A stretch of DNA of 64,000 nt, taken from assembly GCA_003213115.1 (NCBI GenBank), contig QCNU01000003.1, positions 1-64,000 of the forward strand. Direction: 5' to 3'. The position numbers and the translations under genes are program-made. This document shows, in pieces, positions 43,004 to 50,912 of this stretch. Position 1 is the stretch's first letter; every line of letters begins with the position of its first letter. The notes under the pieces were generated by a model, which saw only the letters and a list, made by a program, of their open reading frames with translations, searched no databases and was not told the DNA's origin. The DNA is from Pelagibacteraceae bacterium AG-426-L23 (GTDB taxonomy: Bacteria; Pseudomonadota; Alphaproteobacteria; Pelagibacterales; Pelagibacteraceae).

Positions 43004-44863
43004 CTAAGATGCTTTCTTTTTTTTCTCGTCATCCACTATGTGATAGACTGGCATCTTTTCCATCGTAAATTTACCAGTTTTTGGATCTCTTCGCGATACA
43101 GTCAAACAATGCCAATTTTCATCGTCTAATTTTAATTTATCACCACGATAATAATATCCTGGCCAACGTGTTTCTTCTCTGAACAAAGTGTGTTCTGTTA
43201 CGCATTGTGAAGTTAAAGTTCTATGTTTTAATTCCCAAGCTCTCATTAACTGATGGTAATCTTCTGCTCCTACATGTTCCAAATCTTCTTGTAGCCATGC
43301 AAGTAATTCTAAACCCTTTTTTAATAAATTATCATTAGTCATATAATTAGCTGTTATCCCACCTACATATTCATCCATAATTTTTTGTAAACGTTGTAAG
43401 CCTTGTATAGGAGATATATAACTTGGTGAAACAGTTCCTCCAGTTATCTCATTTCTACCGACAGTATAGTTTTCTAATGGTTTATATATTGTCTCTTTAA
43501 AATTATTACATTGATCCTCACTAACTTTTATATCTTTTGCTTTTTGCTCTTCGATATATTTTACTGCAGCCTTTGCTGCTAAACGACCTTCTGTGAATGA
43601 TCCTGATGAAAATTTATGTGCACTTCCACCTACTGTGTCTCCAGCTCCAAAAAGTCCCTCTACCGTTGTCATTCTATTGTATCCCCAAAAATATTCAGGT
43701 GGTGAGATATCTTCTGGCCCGCTTACCCAAGCACCTGAACAGGTAGCGTGGGAACCCATAACGTATGGTTCAGAAGTTGTTAATTCAGGATTTGTATATT
43801 TAGGATCTATATTTTGTGATGCCCAAACTACTGCTTGACCAACTGTCATGCCCAAAAAGTTTTCCCATCCTACTGTTTCCAAATGAGGATCTTGAAATGC
43901 CTCTTTAGTTACCATGTGAATAGGTCCTCCTCCAGCCATTACTTCTTGAATAAACGCGTGGTTTCTAAGACATGTTGGTACTGGATGATGATCTATATAC
44001 TCTCCAACTAATTTTTTGGTTTGCTCATACCATTTTTTTTCATAGTTTTCTCCATTAGCATTTTGAGTATAAGTTTTTAAATGTAAAAAATAAGCGCCTA
44101 CTGGCCCGTAACCATCTTTAAATCTACATAAAACTATTCTGTTTTCCATTTGAGTCATCTTTGCGCCTACGGCTATGGGTAGTGCATATGCTGATCCATT
44201 ACTCCAAGGTGCATACCAAGTTCTTCCCATTCCCTCGCCAACAGCTCTAGGTTTAAAAATATGTGATGCTCCTCCCGCTGAGACTATTACTGTTTTAGCA
44301 CGAAATACATAAAAGTCTCCAGTACGCATATTAAAGCCTACAGCCCCGCCTATTCTATTTTCTTTGTTCTCATCCATTAAAAGATGTGTAACCATTATTC
44401 TGTTATAAATTTTGTCTGCTGATTTTTTTGCAGCCTCAGCTACAATTGGTTTGTAGCTCTCTCCATGGATCATTATTTGCCACTTACCTTCTCTTTGATA
44501 ACGTCCAGTTTTTGGATCTTTCATCATGGGCAATCCCCATTCATCAAACATGTGTACAGTCGAGTCAACATGTCTTGCCATATCATATCCAAGATCTTCT
44601 CTAACTAAGCCCATTAAATCGTTACGAGCGTAACGCACATGATCTTCTGGTTGATTTTCATTCCACTGCATTCCCATATAACAATTTATTGCATAAAGAC
44701 CTTGTGCTACAGCTCCACTTCTATCAATATTAGCTTTTTCTACACAAACAATTCTTAGATTTCTTCCCCAATGTCTCGCTTCAAATGTGGCTCCTGTACC
44801 AGCCATTCCACCGCCAATAACAAGAACGTCACAATCTTCGTAATGTGTTTTCCTTTTTGGCAC
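43004..44863 (-). CDS. aprA: Adenylylsulfate (APS) reductase alpha subunit
   Basis: The 619-residue FAD subunit has CDVLVIGGGMAGTGATFEAR at the N terminus for FAD binding and SGAVAQGLYAINCYMG. Other AprA-specific stretches are VIVSAGGASHIFKPRAVGEG, NRIVLCRFKDGYGPVGAYFLHLKT, EVMAGGGPIHM, GSHATCSGAWVSGPED and FGAGDTVGGSAHKFSSGSFTEG. With AprB it interconverts sulfite plus AMP with APS. In an aerobic, sulfonate-using cell the oxidative direction (sulfite to APS) is expected. It overlaps aprB by one base. Confidence 0.97.
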   Translation of the reverse strand: MPKRKTHYEDCDVLVIGGGMAGTGATFEARHWGRNLRIVCVEKANIDRSGAVAQGLYAINCYMGMQWNENQPEDHVRYARNDLMGLVREDLGYDMARHVDSTVHMFDEWGLPMMKDPKTGRYQREGKWQIMIHGESYKPIVAEAAKKSADKIYNRIMVTHLLMDENKENRIGGAVGFNMRTGDFYVFRAKTVIVSAGGASHIFKPRAVGEGMGRTWYAPWSNGSAYALPIAVGAKMTQMENRIVLCRFKDGYGPVGAYFLHLKTYTQNANGENYEKKWYEQTKKLVGEYIDHHPVPTCLRNHAFIQEVMAGGGPIHMVTKEAFQDPHLETVGWENFLGMTVGQAVVWASQNIDPKYTNPELTTSEPYVMGSHATCSGAWVSGPEDISPPEYFWGYNRMTTVEGLFGAGDTVGGSAHKFSSGSFTEGRLAAKAAVKYIEEQKAKDIKVSEDQCNNFKETIYKPLENYTVGRNEITGGTVSPSYISPIQGLQRLQKIMDEYVGGITANYMTNDNLLKKGLELLAWLQEDLEHVGAEDYHQLMRAWELKHRTLTSQCVTEHTLFREETRWPGYYYRGDKLKLDDENWHCLTVSRRDPKTGKFTMEKMPVYHIVDDEKKKKAS

Positions 44864-45333
44864 TAATAATAAACTCCCTTTTTAAAAGAATTTTTATTTA
44901 TTGTCGGTAGATCTTTTTTTGTATTCAGGCCTTTTGGTTCAGAATAAAGAGTTTCAGAATTAATTTCACCTTGGTTTGGTTTATCTGCCTCTGAAAGTTT
45001 AGGTATGAATTTCCCCCATGGCTTAGTGGTAATAGGAGAAACAAAATCTTTCTCTGTTCCATTTCTAAATTTTATTTTCCAAGAAATAGTTCCTTTTTCC
45101 TCTTCTCTTCTAACTCTTACGCTATGACCCATAGGTGCAAAATCAGCGTACCCTCTTACATCAATTGCATGATTTGGACATGCCTTCACACAAGAGTAAC
45201 ACTCCCAGCAAAAATTAGGTTCGATATTTTTAGCACGTCTAATAGTTTCATCAATGTGCATAATATCTGAAGGGCAAATATCTACACAATGACCACATCC
45301 ATCACATCGCGTCATGTAAACAAAAGTTGACAT
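44863..45333 (-). CDS. aprB: Adenylylsulfate reductase beta subunit (2x[4Fe-4S])
   Basis: The 156-residue iron-sulfur subunit has two clusters of cysteines, CDGCGHCVDICP near residues 10-21 and CWECYSCVKACP near 42-53. These are followed by the AprB-specific stretch IDVRGYADFAPMGHSVRVRREE. The C-terminal tail that wraps around AprA is present. It passes electrons between AprA and the membrane partner AprM, encoded 36 nt upstream. Confidence 0.96.
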   Translation of the reverse strand: MSTFVYMTRCDGCGHCVDICPSDIMHIDETIRRAKNIEPNFCWECYSCVKACPNHAIDVRGYADFAPMGHSVRVRREEEKGTISWKIKFRNGTEKDFVSPITTKPWGKFIPKLSEADKPNQGEINSETLYSEPKGLNTKKDLPTINKNSFKKGVYY

Positions 45334-45369
45334 AATTTTAATCTCCTTTTTTAATTCCTTTGTATCATA

Positions 45370-46173
45370 TTAATAATGTTTTGGTTCCTCTCTTTTTATA
45401 CCTAAACCAAATTTTTCAGGAGCATCAGCTGGAGGTGGCAAATTATCTCTTGATCCGTCTGCCTCTGCCAAATTCTTTTGAATTGCTGCGCCAGGTTTAT
45501 AAAACATATGAGCAAATTTTGACCAATATACACCGCCAAATAAAGCAAGATTAGATATAATAAACAACACTAAAAATAATGTATCATCCCATCTATTTTC
45601 TAAACTTAAAGACTGCAAGAATGACCAAATTAACCCAAAAAAAGCGCATGCTATTAGAGCTAGCACAAAAAGATCTGCCTGAATAATTCTGTACCAAGGA
45701 AAAGCCTCAGAATAAACATCAACTCTTAAAAAAAACCAAAACCAAGAACCTCCAACTACTGTCATTATAGCCCCGACATGCCAAATAATCGGCCAAAGGA
45801 TTGGTGTCTCTGATGAAGGTGAAGCATAACAAAAAATCATTACCACCGAGCCAGCCCAAAACAATATTGTTCCGTACATTCCTAGTAAATGAGCTAATCT
45901 TCTTTTTCCCGCACCTAGCTCCGAAGTGGTTGCTATATCACTTGCTATAGTTTTTAAAACAACAGAGGTTTTTTCTGTAGTAGAAAGATTTCTTTTTGCT
46001 GACTTTTTAGCTTTTTTAGCATTTTCAAAAAAATACTTAACATTTTTTTTATGAATAATATCAAGAAGAGTACTAATTATTACAAGTGCAATCATAATAA
46101 TTACGAAGACTTGCATCAAGATAGGTGCAACCGTTCCGGCGAGTTGAGAAAAAGGATTAACAGTAATCACCAT
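45370..46173 (-). CDS. aprM: AprM-type membrane anchor/electron acceptor of APS reductase
   Basis: The 267-residue protein has about five or six membrane helices (near residues 15-35, 95-117, 127-149, 165-190, 200-222). It lies directly upstream of aprBA. AprM is the membrane partner in sulfur oxidisers that lack QmoABC, and links AprBA to the quinone pool. The length and helix pattern agree. No heme-binding motif is obvious. No qmo genes are seen in the window, supporting the AprM assignment. Confidence 0.88.
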   Translation of the reverse strand: MVITVNPFSQLAGTVAPILMQVFVIIMIALVIISTLLDIIHKKNVKYFFENAKKAKKSAKRNLSTTEKTSVVLKTIASDIATTSELGAGKRRLAHLLGMYGTILFWAGSVVMIFCYASPSSETPILWPIIWHVGAIMTVVGGSWFWFFLRVDVYSEAFPWYRIIQADLFVLALIACAFFGLIWSFLQSLSLENRWDDTLFLVLFIISNLALFGGVYWSKFAHMFYKPGAAIQKNLAEADGSRDNLPPPADAPEKFGLGIKREEPKHY

Positions 46174-46207
46174 TTGGCTCTCCCTAAGTTAAGTTGGCTA
46201 AATTTTA

Positions 46208-46873
46208 TTAAGCAGCTGCCTGAAGTTTGTGCTTAGCAGCCATTCCGCTTAAAAAATTCCATAGATATTTTGCTGTTGATAATGCAGCTTTCTCAGCTTT
46301 ATCTTGTTCATCTTTAGATAAACTATCTAACAATTTTTCACAAGCTTCTCTGTGATGAACGTCTGCTGCTTTATGAACTTCAAAAAATTCTAGACCTTCT
46401 TTTGAGCTAACTCCATAATGAGTTTTAAGGCCTTTTATTTTTGTATCTGCTATCTCAGGAACTTGTCTTTCGTAGGTATATAAAGATCCTAACCCCTCTG
46501 CATAACTAGCTCTTGCATTTTTAAAGAAATTCTCAATAAGCTCATTCGTAAAATTATATCTTTCTTTTTTTTCAATTTCCTTTGAATCTGCTCCTACTGA
46601 TAAAGCAAAATTTTTCCAGAGCATTGGATGATCTGCATCTTTTTTTTCTTCATCTTGTAAGTTCTCTAGAAGTATTCTTCTTTTATCAAGATCTTCACAA
46701 ATTGAATGTGTTGCGCTTATATATCTAGGAAATGCTTTTACGTGTTGGTAATATTGCTCAGCATAATCTTTAATAATTTCTCTATTTAATTTACCCTCAT
46801 TCCATGACTTATAAAAAGGGTGTTTAAGTAAGTGGTACTCATCTAGTTTTTTATTTAGTATTTTTGAAAACAT
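46208..46873 (-). CDS. CADD-type heme-oxygenase-like diiron protein, probable para-aminobenzoate synthase
   Basis: The 221-residue protein aligns, from memory, along its length with chlamydial CADD. Metal ligands are E75, H82, E135, H167, D171 and H174, the last four in the YERQ and EVHKAADVHH segments. The tyrosine that CADD consumes as substrate (Y27) corresponds to Y21 in HPFYKSW. The lysine amino donor (K152) corresponds to K145 in DTKIKGL. CADD makes para-aminobenzoate for folate from its own side chains with oxygen. The gene lies 34 nt upstream of aprM on the same strand, an unexpected neighbour. A TenA/PqqC-like role is unlikely given these residues. Confidence 0.85.
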   Translation of the reverse strand: MFSKILNKKLDEYHLLKHPFYKSWNEGKLNREIIKDYAEQYYQHVKAFPRYISATHSICEDLDKRRILLENLQDEEKKDADHPMLWKNFALSVGADSKEIEKKERYNFTNELIENFFKNARASYAEGLGSLYTYERQVPEIADTKIKGLKTHYGVSSKEGLEFFEVHKAADVHHREACEKLLDSLSKDEQDKAEKAALSTAKYLWNFLSGMAAKHKLQAAA

Positions 46874-46949
46874 ATAATCTCCTTTGTTGAAGATTCTATT
46901 GAAAATTAAAATAAATGGAAAGTGAAATAATGTATCTACTTATACAACC

Positions 46950-48176
46950 CTAAATTGTGACTTTTTCCCTTACTATTGGATTTTCATCTATTGGGAGGTG
47001 AACCAAAGTCGCAAAAATTGATAAGGCAATAGAAATATACCAAGCATAATCATAAGAGCCGTAAAGATCATAGAAGTAACCGCCTAAATAAGCACCAAAA
47101 AAAGAGCCTACTTGATGACTAAAAAATACTATCCCGAAAAGTGAGCTCAAGTATTGGGTTCCAAAAATTTGAGCGACAATACCGTTTGTTGGTGGCACGG
47201 TTGATAACCATAACATTCCAAAAGTGATGCCAAAAATTATTGATGTCAACATAGATACTGGTAAAAAAATAAATAGCGCAATAACTACAGCTCTAGAGAA
47301 ATATAAAATACTTAGCAAAATTTTTTTACTATATTTTGTACCTAGATAACCCATGCCTAAAGTACCAATAATATTAAAAAAACCAATTAAAGCTAAAATA
47401 ATAGCGGCTGACCACTCGCCTAATCCTTTTTCTTGCATATAACCAGGAATGTGTGTTGCAACTAAAGTTATTTGAAAACCACAAACAAAAAAGCCTGAAA
47501 CTAATAAGACATAACCTTTATGAGAAAAGGCTTCTTTAATAGCTTCAGTGAAAGATTGTTTTTTTATTGATGTAGAGTTAACAATAAGCGGCTTTTTAAC
47601 CGGTAAAAGAAAAATAGAAGCTATCAATCCAAATAAAATAAAAAACAAATAATAAACAAGAGTATTTTCCCATCCAAATTCAATGAGACTATATTTAGTA
47701 AATAGTGGTGTCGTAAAATAACCTACAGATGCCGAAGCTGTAACTATTCCTGTGGCTAAAGTTCTTTTCTCATTGGAGAAATGTTTACCAACTTCAGATA
47801 CAGGCACGCTCATCGCAGTAGCTCCAAGTGCCGTTCCAACTAAAACGCCTAAACTTAGTTGAAAATATACTCCAGTATTTGGTCCATTATAAAGAAAGAA
47901 AATACCCAAACCAAAAATTAAAAAACCCAAAAAAACTGCTTTATTACCTCCAAATTTATCTGCAAATAATCCAAAGAGTGGAGCCATTAGACCCCAAAAA
48001 AACATTTGTATGCCAATAGCTAAGCCAAATTCTGTTCTAGAAACTGATAAAGCTTCCTCAAAAACAGAAAAAAATAAACCAAAAGTTTGCCTTAAACCCA
48101 TTGAGACAAGAATGATACCGCAAGCGGATAAAAGAGTTATAAAAGCAAGCTTGTTTTGAATAAATCTATCTGACAT
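46950..48176 (-). CDS. Major facilitator superfamily transporter (OFA/monocarboxylate-like)
   Basis: The 408-residue protein has 12 predicted helices. The inter-helix 2-3 loop has GLFADKFGGNKAVFLG, the MFS A-motif. The N-terminal GLRQTFGLFFSVFEEALSVSRTEFG and the second-half GMLWLSTVPPTNGIVAQIFG resemble the oxalate/formate antiporter and monocarboxylate porter group. The cargo is unknown. It lies within a minus-strand run from metC to aprA, so a small organic acid or sulfur compound is possible. Confidence 0.88.
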   Translation of the reverse strand: MSDRFIQNKLAFITLLSACGIILVSMGLRQTFGLFFSVFEEALSVSRTEFGLAIGIQMFFWGLMAPLFGLFADKFGGNKAVFLGFLIFGLGIFFLYNGPNTGVYFQLSLGVLVGTALGATAMSVPVSEVGKHFSNEKRTLATGIVTASASVGYFTTPLFTKYSLIEFGWENTLVYYLFFILFGLIASIFLLPVKKPLIVNSTSIKKQSFTEAIKEAFSHKGYVLLVSGFFVCGFQITLVATHIPGYMQEKGLGEWSAAIILALIGFFNIIGTLGMGYLGTKYSKKILLSILYFSRAVVIALFIFLPVSMLTSIIFGITFGMLWLSTVPPTNGIVAQIFGTQYLSSLFGIVFFSHQVGSFFGAYLGGYFYDLYGSYDYAWYISIALSIFATLVHLPIDENPIVREKVTI

Positions 48177-48194
48177 TTTATAGTTGAAAATTTT

Positions 48195-48566
48195 TTATAA
48201 TTTTCCTTCTTTTCTCATCTTCTCTCTGATCTTTGTAGCTGAAATTTGCTGTGTCTTTTCATCAAGAATTATTTCTTCTATTTTATATCCTACTCCTCTT
48301 CCATAGCAGATATTTGTTATGTTTGGAACTAAAGTTACTTTCACTCTATTTTCATAATCTTTTAATGCACTTAAAATATTTTTTTTGACAGTTTCAAAGT
48401 CAAAAGGATTATCTCCTACACCCTTAACATCTCTGACCATTATATTTACTTGCCCAGTTTTTTTTAAAATCTCTTCAAAAAGTTTTTGATGACCTTCATG
48501 CCATGGTTGCCATCTGCCCAGCATTTGAGCAGTTGGTTTTTTATTATCCCAAACATATTTTTCCAT
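48195..48566 (-). CDS. HxGH-type nucleotidyltransferase, substrate unknown
   Basis: The small nucleotidyltransferase has about 123 residues from the ATG at 48566, which has GGAG at a suitable distance; an ATG at 48578 is possible. GRWQPWHEGHQ contains the HxGH nucleotide site. NPFDFETVKKNI, NITNICYGRGVGY and the C-terminal ISATKIREKM match the ISxTxxR site. The superfamily includes NMN adenylyltransferase, cytidylyltransferases and ATP sulfurylase. Being within 5 kb of aprMBA raises the possibility of a sulfur-linked adenylyl transfer, but it is far smaller than known ATP sulfurylases. The substrate is unresolved. Confidence 0.75.
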   Translation of the reverse strand: MEKYVWDNKKPTAQMLGRWQPWHEGHQKLFEEILKKTGQVNIMVRDVKGVGDNPFDFETVKKNILSALKDYENRVKVTLVPNITNICYGRGVGYKIEEIILDEKTQQISATKIREKMRKEGKL

Positions 48567-48607
48567 TTTTTTCTCCATATACCATTTAAAATTAAATATT
48601 AATTTAT

Positions 48608-49783
48608 TTACTTAATATGCCTTAAAGACATCTTTAAATCACTAATTAAATCTTTTGGATCTTCAAGTCCTATATGTAATCTTACTAAATGTTCGTCTTT
48701 CCCCAGTTTCAAGAATTTTCTATCACCTCTCTCCATTAGATCTTGATAGAGCGCGAGACTTTCGAATCCTCCCCAGCTATAACCATAGCCAAATAATTTT
48801 AGTGAATTTATGAATTTAATTACAGAGTTTTTATTTTTTGCTTTTATTTTTAAACCCATCAATCCAGAGGCGCCAGAATAATATTTTTTCCACATTCTAA
48901 AATTTATTGAACTTTTTTTATGAGGATATAACAGTTTCACTTTTTTATTCTTTGATAAAAATCCTGCAACTTTTTTCGCATTTTCTTGATGTCTATCTAA
49001 ACGAACGTCTAAAGTTCTTAATCCTCTTATAATAAAATATGCATCATCAGGGCTCAATCTAAGTCCTGTAATTTTAGTAGCTTTTTGAACATATTTAAAA
49101 ACTTTCTTGTTAACTGCTAAACTTCCGCCCATAACATCTGAATGGCCTGAATAATACTTTGTAGCTGAAACAATCGACATATCAAATCCTAATTTAATAG
49201 GTTTCAAAAAATAAGGAGTACCCCATGTATTATCTATTGCGGAAAATATTTTATTTTTTTTTGCTATAGAAATAATTTTTGACAAATCTTGAAATTCGAA
49301 AGAATTACTTCCTGGATTTTCAACAAAAATCATTTTTGTTTTTTTTGTTATTTTCTCTTTTAAAGTTTCTAAATTATGTGGATCATAGAAAATTGCTTTA
49401 ATTTTGAAATCCTTTAAAAAATCTTCAGTTAAAATACGAGTAGGATGGTAAACAGGATCCGCTACTAAAATTTCATCTCCAGGCCTTACAACACTAAAAA
49501 TTGCTAAAAATACTGAACCGAAACCTGTTGGAGTTAAGAAAACATGGTAAGACTCTTCCATTTTGGTAAGCATTTTTTCTAATATATGTGTTGTAGATGT
49601 TCCCTGTCTTCCATAATCAAAATGACCTCCTGTAGGATTATTTTTATTTTTTTTTTGAGTCTTTCTTATGTCTTGTATTGATTTAAAAATTATGGTGGAA
49701 GCTCTCACAACTGGAGGATTTACCGATTGATTGTAATAATCTTTTGCAGCGTGCTTTAAAAAAGTTTTGAAAGATCTGTCCAT
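48608..49783 (-). CDS. metC: Cys/Met-metabolism PLP enzyme, probable cystathionine beta-lyase
   Basis: This 391-residue fold-type I enzyme of the trans-sulfuration family has the phosphate-binding region FDYGRQGTSTTHILE near residues 55-69, the pyridine Asp in SAIDNTWGTPYF, and Schiff-base K209 in SATKYYSGHSD. SWGGFESLAL and VRLHIGLEDPKDL are typical of the C-terminal domain. MetC-type cleavage of cystathionine to homocysteine is the best fit. Gamma-synthase or gamma-lyase activity cannot be excluded. It is the first gene of the minus-strand run towards apr. Confidence 0.88.
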   Translation of the reverse strand: MDRSFKTFLKHAAKDYYNQSVNPPVVRASTIIFKSIQDIRKTQKKNKNNPTGGHFDYGRQGTSTTHILEKMLTKMEESYHVFLTPTGFGSVFLAIFSVVRPGDEILVADPVYHPTRILTEDFLKDFKIKAIFYDPHNLETLKEKITKKTKMIFVENPGSNSFEFQDLSKIISIAKKNKIFSAIDNTWGTPYFLKPIKLGFDMSIVSATKYYSGHSDVMGGSLAVNKKVFKYVQKATKITGLRLSPDDAYFIIRGLRTLDVRLDRHQENAKKVAGFLSKNKKVKLLYPHKKSSINFRMWKKYYSGASGLMGLKIKAKNKNSVIKFINSLKLFGYGYSWGGFESLALYQDLMERGDRKFLKLGKDEHLVRLHIGLEDPKDLISDLKMSLRHIK

Positions 49784-49790
49784 AAAAAAA

Positions 49791-49819
49791 TTGATATGCT
49801 TAAAATAGAATGCTATATG
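49791..49819 (+). promoter_or_regulatory. Candidate sigma-70 promoter for the small basic protein gene
   Basis: TTGATA at 49791-49796 and TATATG at 49814-49819 are separated by exactly 17 nt, close to the sigma-70 consensus. They lie about 45 nt upstream of the ATG at 49866, whose AAGGAG ribosome-binding site is at 49851-49856. The site falls just upstream of the metC start on the other strand. In a very AT-rich background such matches can be accidental. Confidence 0.4.
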
Positions 49820-49865
49820 AGCTAAATAAGGTCAATATAAATATATATAAAAGGAGATGTTTGTT

Positions 49866-49949
49866 ATGGGTTATCCTAAAAAACACCGAGGAAGAAGAAA
49901 AATAGGCTCAAAAAAAAGAAGAGCGAGAAAAAGAAATAAAAGAAAATAA
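49866..49949 (+). CDS. 27-residue extremely basic protein, unknown (possibly ribosome-associated)
   Basis: A short frame follows a strong ribosome-binding site, AAGGAG at 49851-49856, 9 nt before the ATG at 49866. A nearer ATG at 49857 abuts the site and is too close. The product has about 17 Lys/Arg in 27 residues, with KKHRGRRKIGSKKRRARK at its core. This suggests RNA or ribosome binding, as in the small basic mS38/COX24-like or THX-type proteins. The family assignment is only a guess. A membrane protein gene starts 15 nt downstream. Confidence 0.6.
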   Translation: MGYPKKHRGRRKIGSKKRRARKRNKRK

Positions 49950-49964
49950 CAAAATTTAAAATTA

Positions 49965-50666
49965 ATGATAGAAATTGCTCAAATTCGAAAGTTGAGTTTA
50001 TGGATTTTTCTTATTCCATTACTGGGCATAAATCTCTGTCTTTTCATAACAATAAACCACCATTTATTAGAAAATACTATTTTTACGGTTGATCACATCG
50101 GCAGGTCTAATTTTACTTTTCCATACTTTGATGGAGGGTTGTCAATCAGTCGTGCTTCAAGAACTTTTCCAGCATATTTAATTTTTAAACCATCGATGAT
50201 ACTAACATCAATATTAGTTTATTTTTATTGGAGCAAAAATAATAAGATTGTTAACACATTTAATTCAACATCAGGTAAAAATTACAAATTTAAAACATTC
50301 GGTATCATATCAGCGATTTGTTTAGCAATACACGCAGTGTTACTTGGGGTAGAAATAGACATAAAGATTTTTAAACTTTTTAGAAGAGTGGTGCTTTTAA
50401 GTTTTATAATTTTTGAAATAGCAGCACAAGGACTACTCGTTCATAGTTTTTATAAATTAAAAGATAAAATAAAAGATTTATTTAATCCTAATATTTTAAT
50501 GTGTAAAATTTTGCTAGTTTCAATACTTATTGTGGTCGCCTTAGTAAGCCTGCCAATTGTAGTAACTAAAGGTAACATTCACTTTAAGCACGCTTTGGAA
50601 TGGAACTACTTTGTTGGTGTAATATTATTTTATTTATTTACAAGATTGCTTTGGAAAAAGATTTAG
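49965..50666 (+). CDS. Multi-pass membrane protein, unknown function
   Basis: The 233-residue protein has about six membrane helices (near residues 11-30, 72-90, 107-125, 138-160, 175-195, 212-230). The long first loop carries TVDHIGRSNFTFPYFDGGLSISRASR and probably faces the periplasm. The last helix is preceded by FKHALEWNYFVGVIL. This six-helix shape recalls the Frag1/DRAM/Sfk1 group, but I cannot assign it with confidence. It is probably co-transcribed with the small basic gene upstream. Confidence 0.65.
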   Translation: MIEIAQIRKLSLWIFLIPLLGINLCLFITINHHLLENTIFTVDHIGRSNFTFPYFDGGLSISRASRTFPAYLIFKPSMILTSILVYFYWSKNNKIVNTFNSTSGKNYKFKTFGIISAICLAIHAVLLGVEIDIKIFKLFRRVVLLSFIIFEIAAQGLLVHSFYKLKDKIKDLFNPNILMCKILLVSILIVVALVSLPIVVTKGNIHFKHALEWNYFVGVILFYLFTRLLWKKI

Positions 50667-50841
50667 CCTCCACTGCTTCTACCCTTTTCAGGATAGAAAC
50701 GTGAAGTTTTGGTTCGTCGTTGTAAGGCGCTACCGCCGAACCTCCCGATCAACCATTTTAGCGCTACTCAGTTGACCTTTCTGCCCTTTAAGCTTGAACC
50801 TCTCGGCTTTTCCCTAAATGGCCAGTTAAGAGTTGCCTCTT
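50667..50841 (-). ncRNA. Probable structured non-coding RNA (identity unresolved)
   Basis: This gene-free stretch of 175 nt is about 49% G+C by my count, far above the flanking AT-rich DNA. Four hairpins are visible: 50668-50706 (about 16 bp with one bulge), 50712-50741, 50747-50777 and 50828-50841. The minus strand is favoured for two reasons. Four pairs in the first and third hairpins are G-U on the minus strand but A-C mismatches on the plus strand. The last hairpin has a GCAA tetraloop only on the minus strand. It follows mnmA (same strand, 71 nt). Conserved cores of SRP RNA, RNase P RNA and tmRNA were looked for and not found; 6S RNA is a candidate. Confidence 0.6.
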
Positions 50842-50912
50842 AATTAATATTATTAAATCATATTGTTAAAAAAAAAGTATCACTTTTTAGTTGTTTTAAT
50901 TCAGGCTGTGAA

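Noticed and set aside
50667..50841. SRP RNA, RNase P RNA or tmRNA
   Set aside because: I searched both strands by eye for GGTCAGG-type SRP core, the RNase P GAGGAAAGTCC and ACAGAAA cores, and a tmRNA tag or T-arm, and found none convincing.
50667..50841. tRNA-like stretch (GCCGAGAGGTTCAAGC on the minus strand)
   Set aside because: It resembles a tRNA-Ser D-arm, but no acceptor stem, anticodon arm or T-arm can be built around it.
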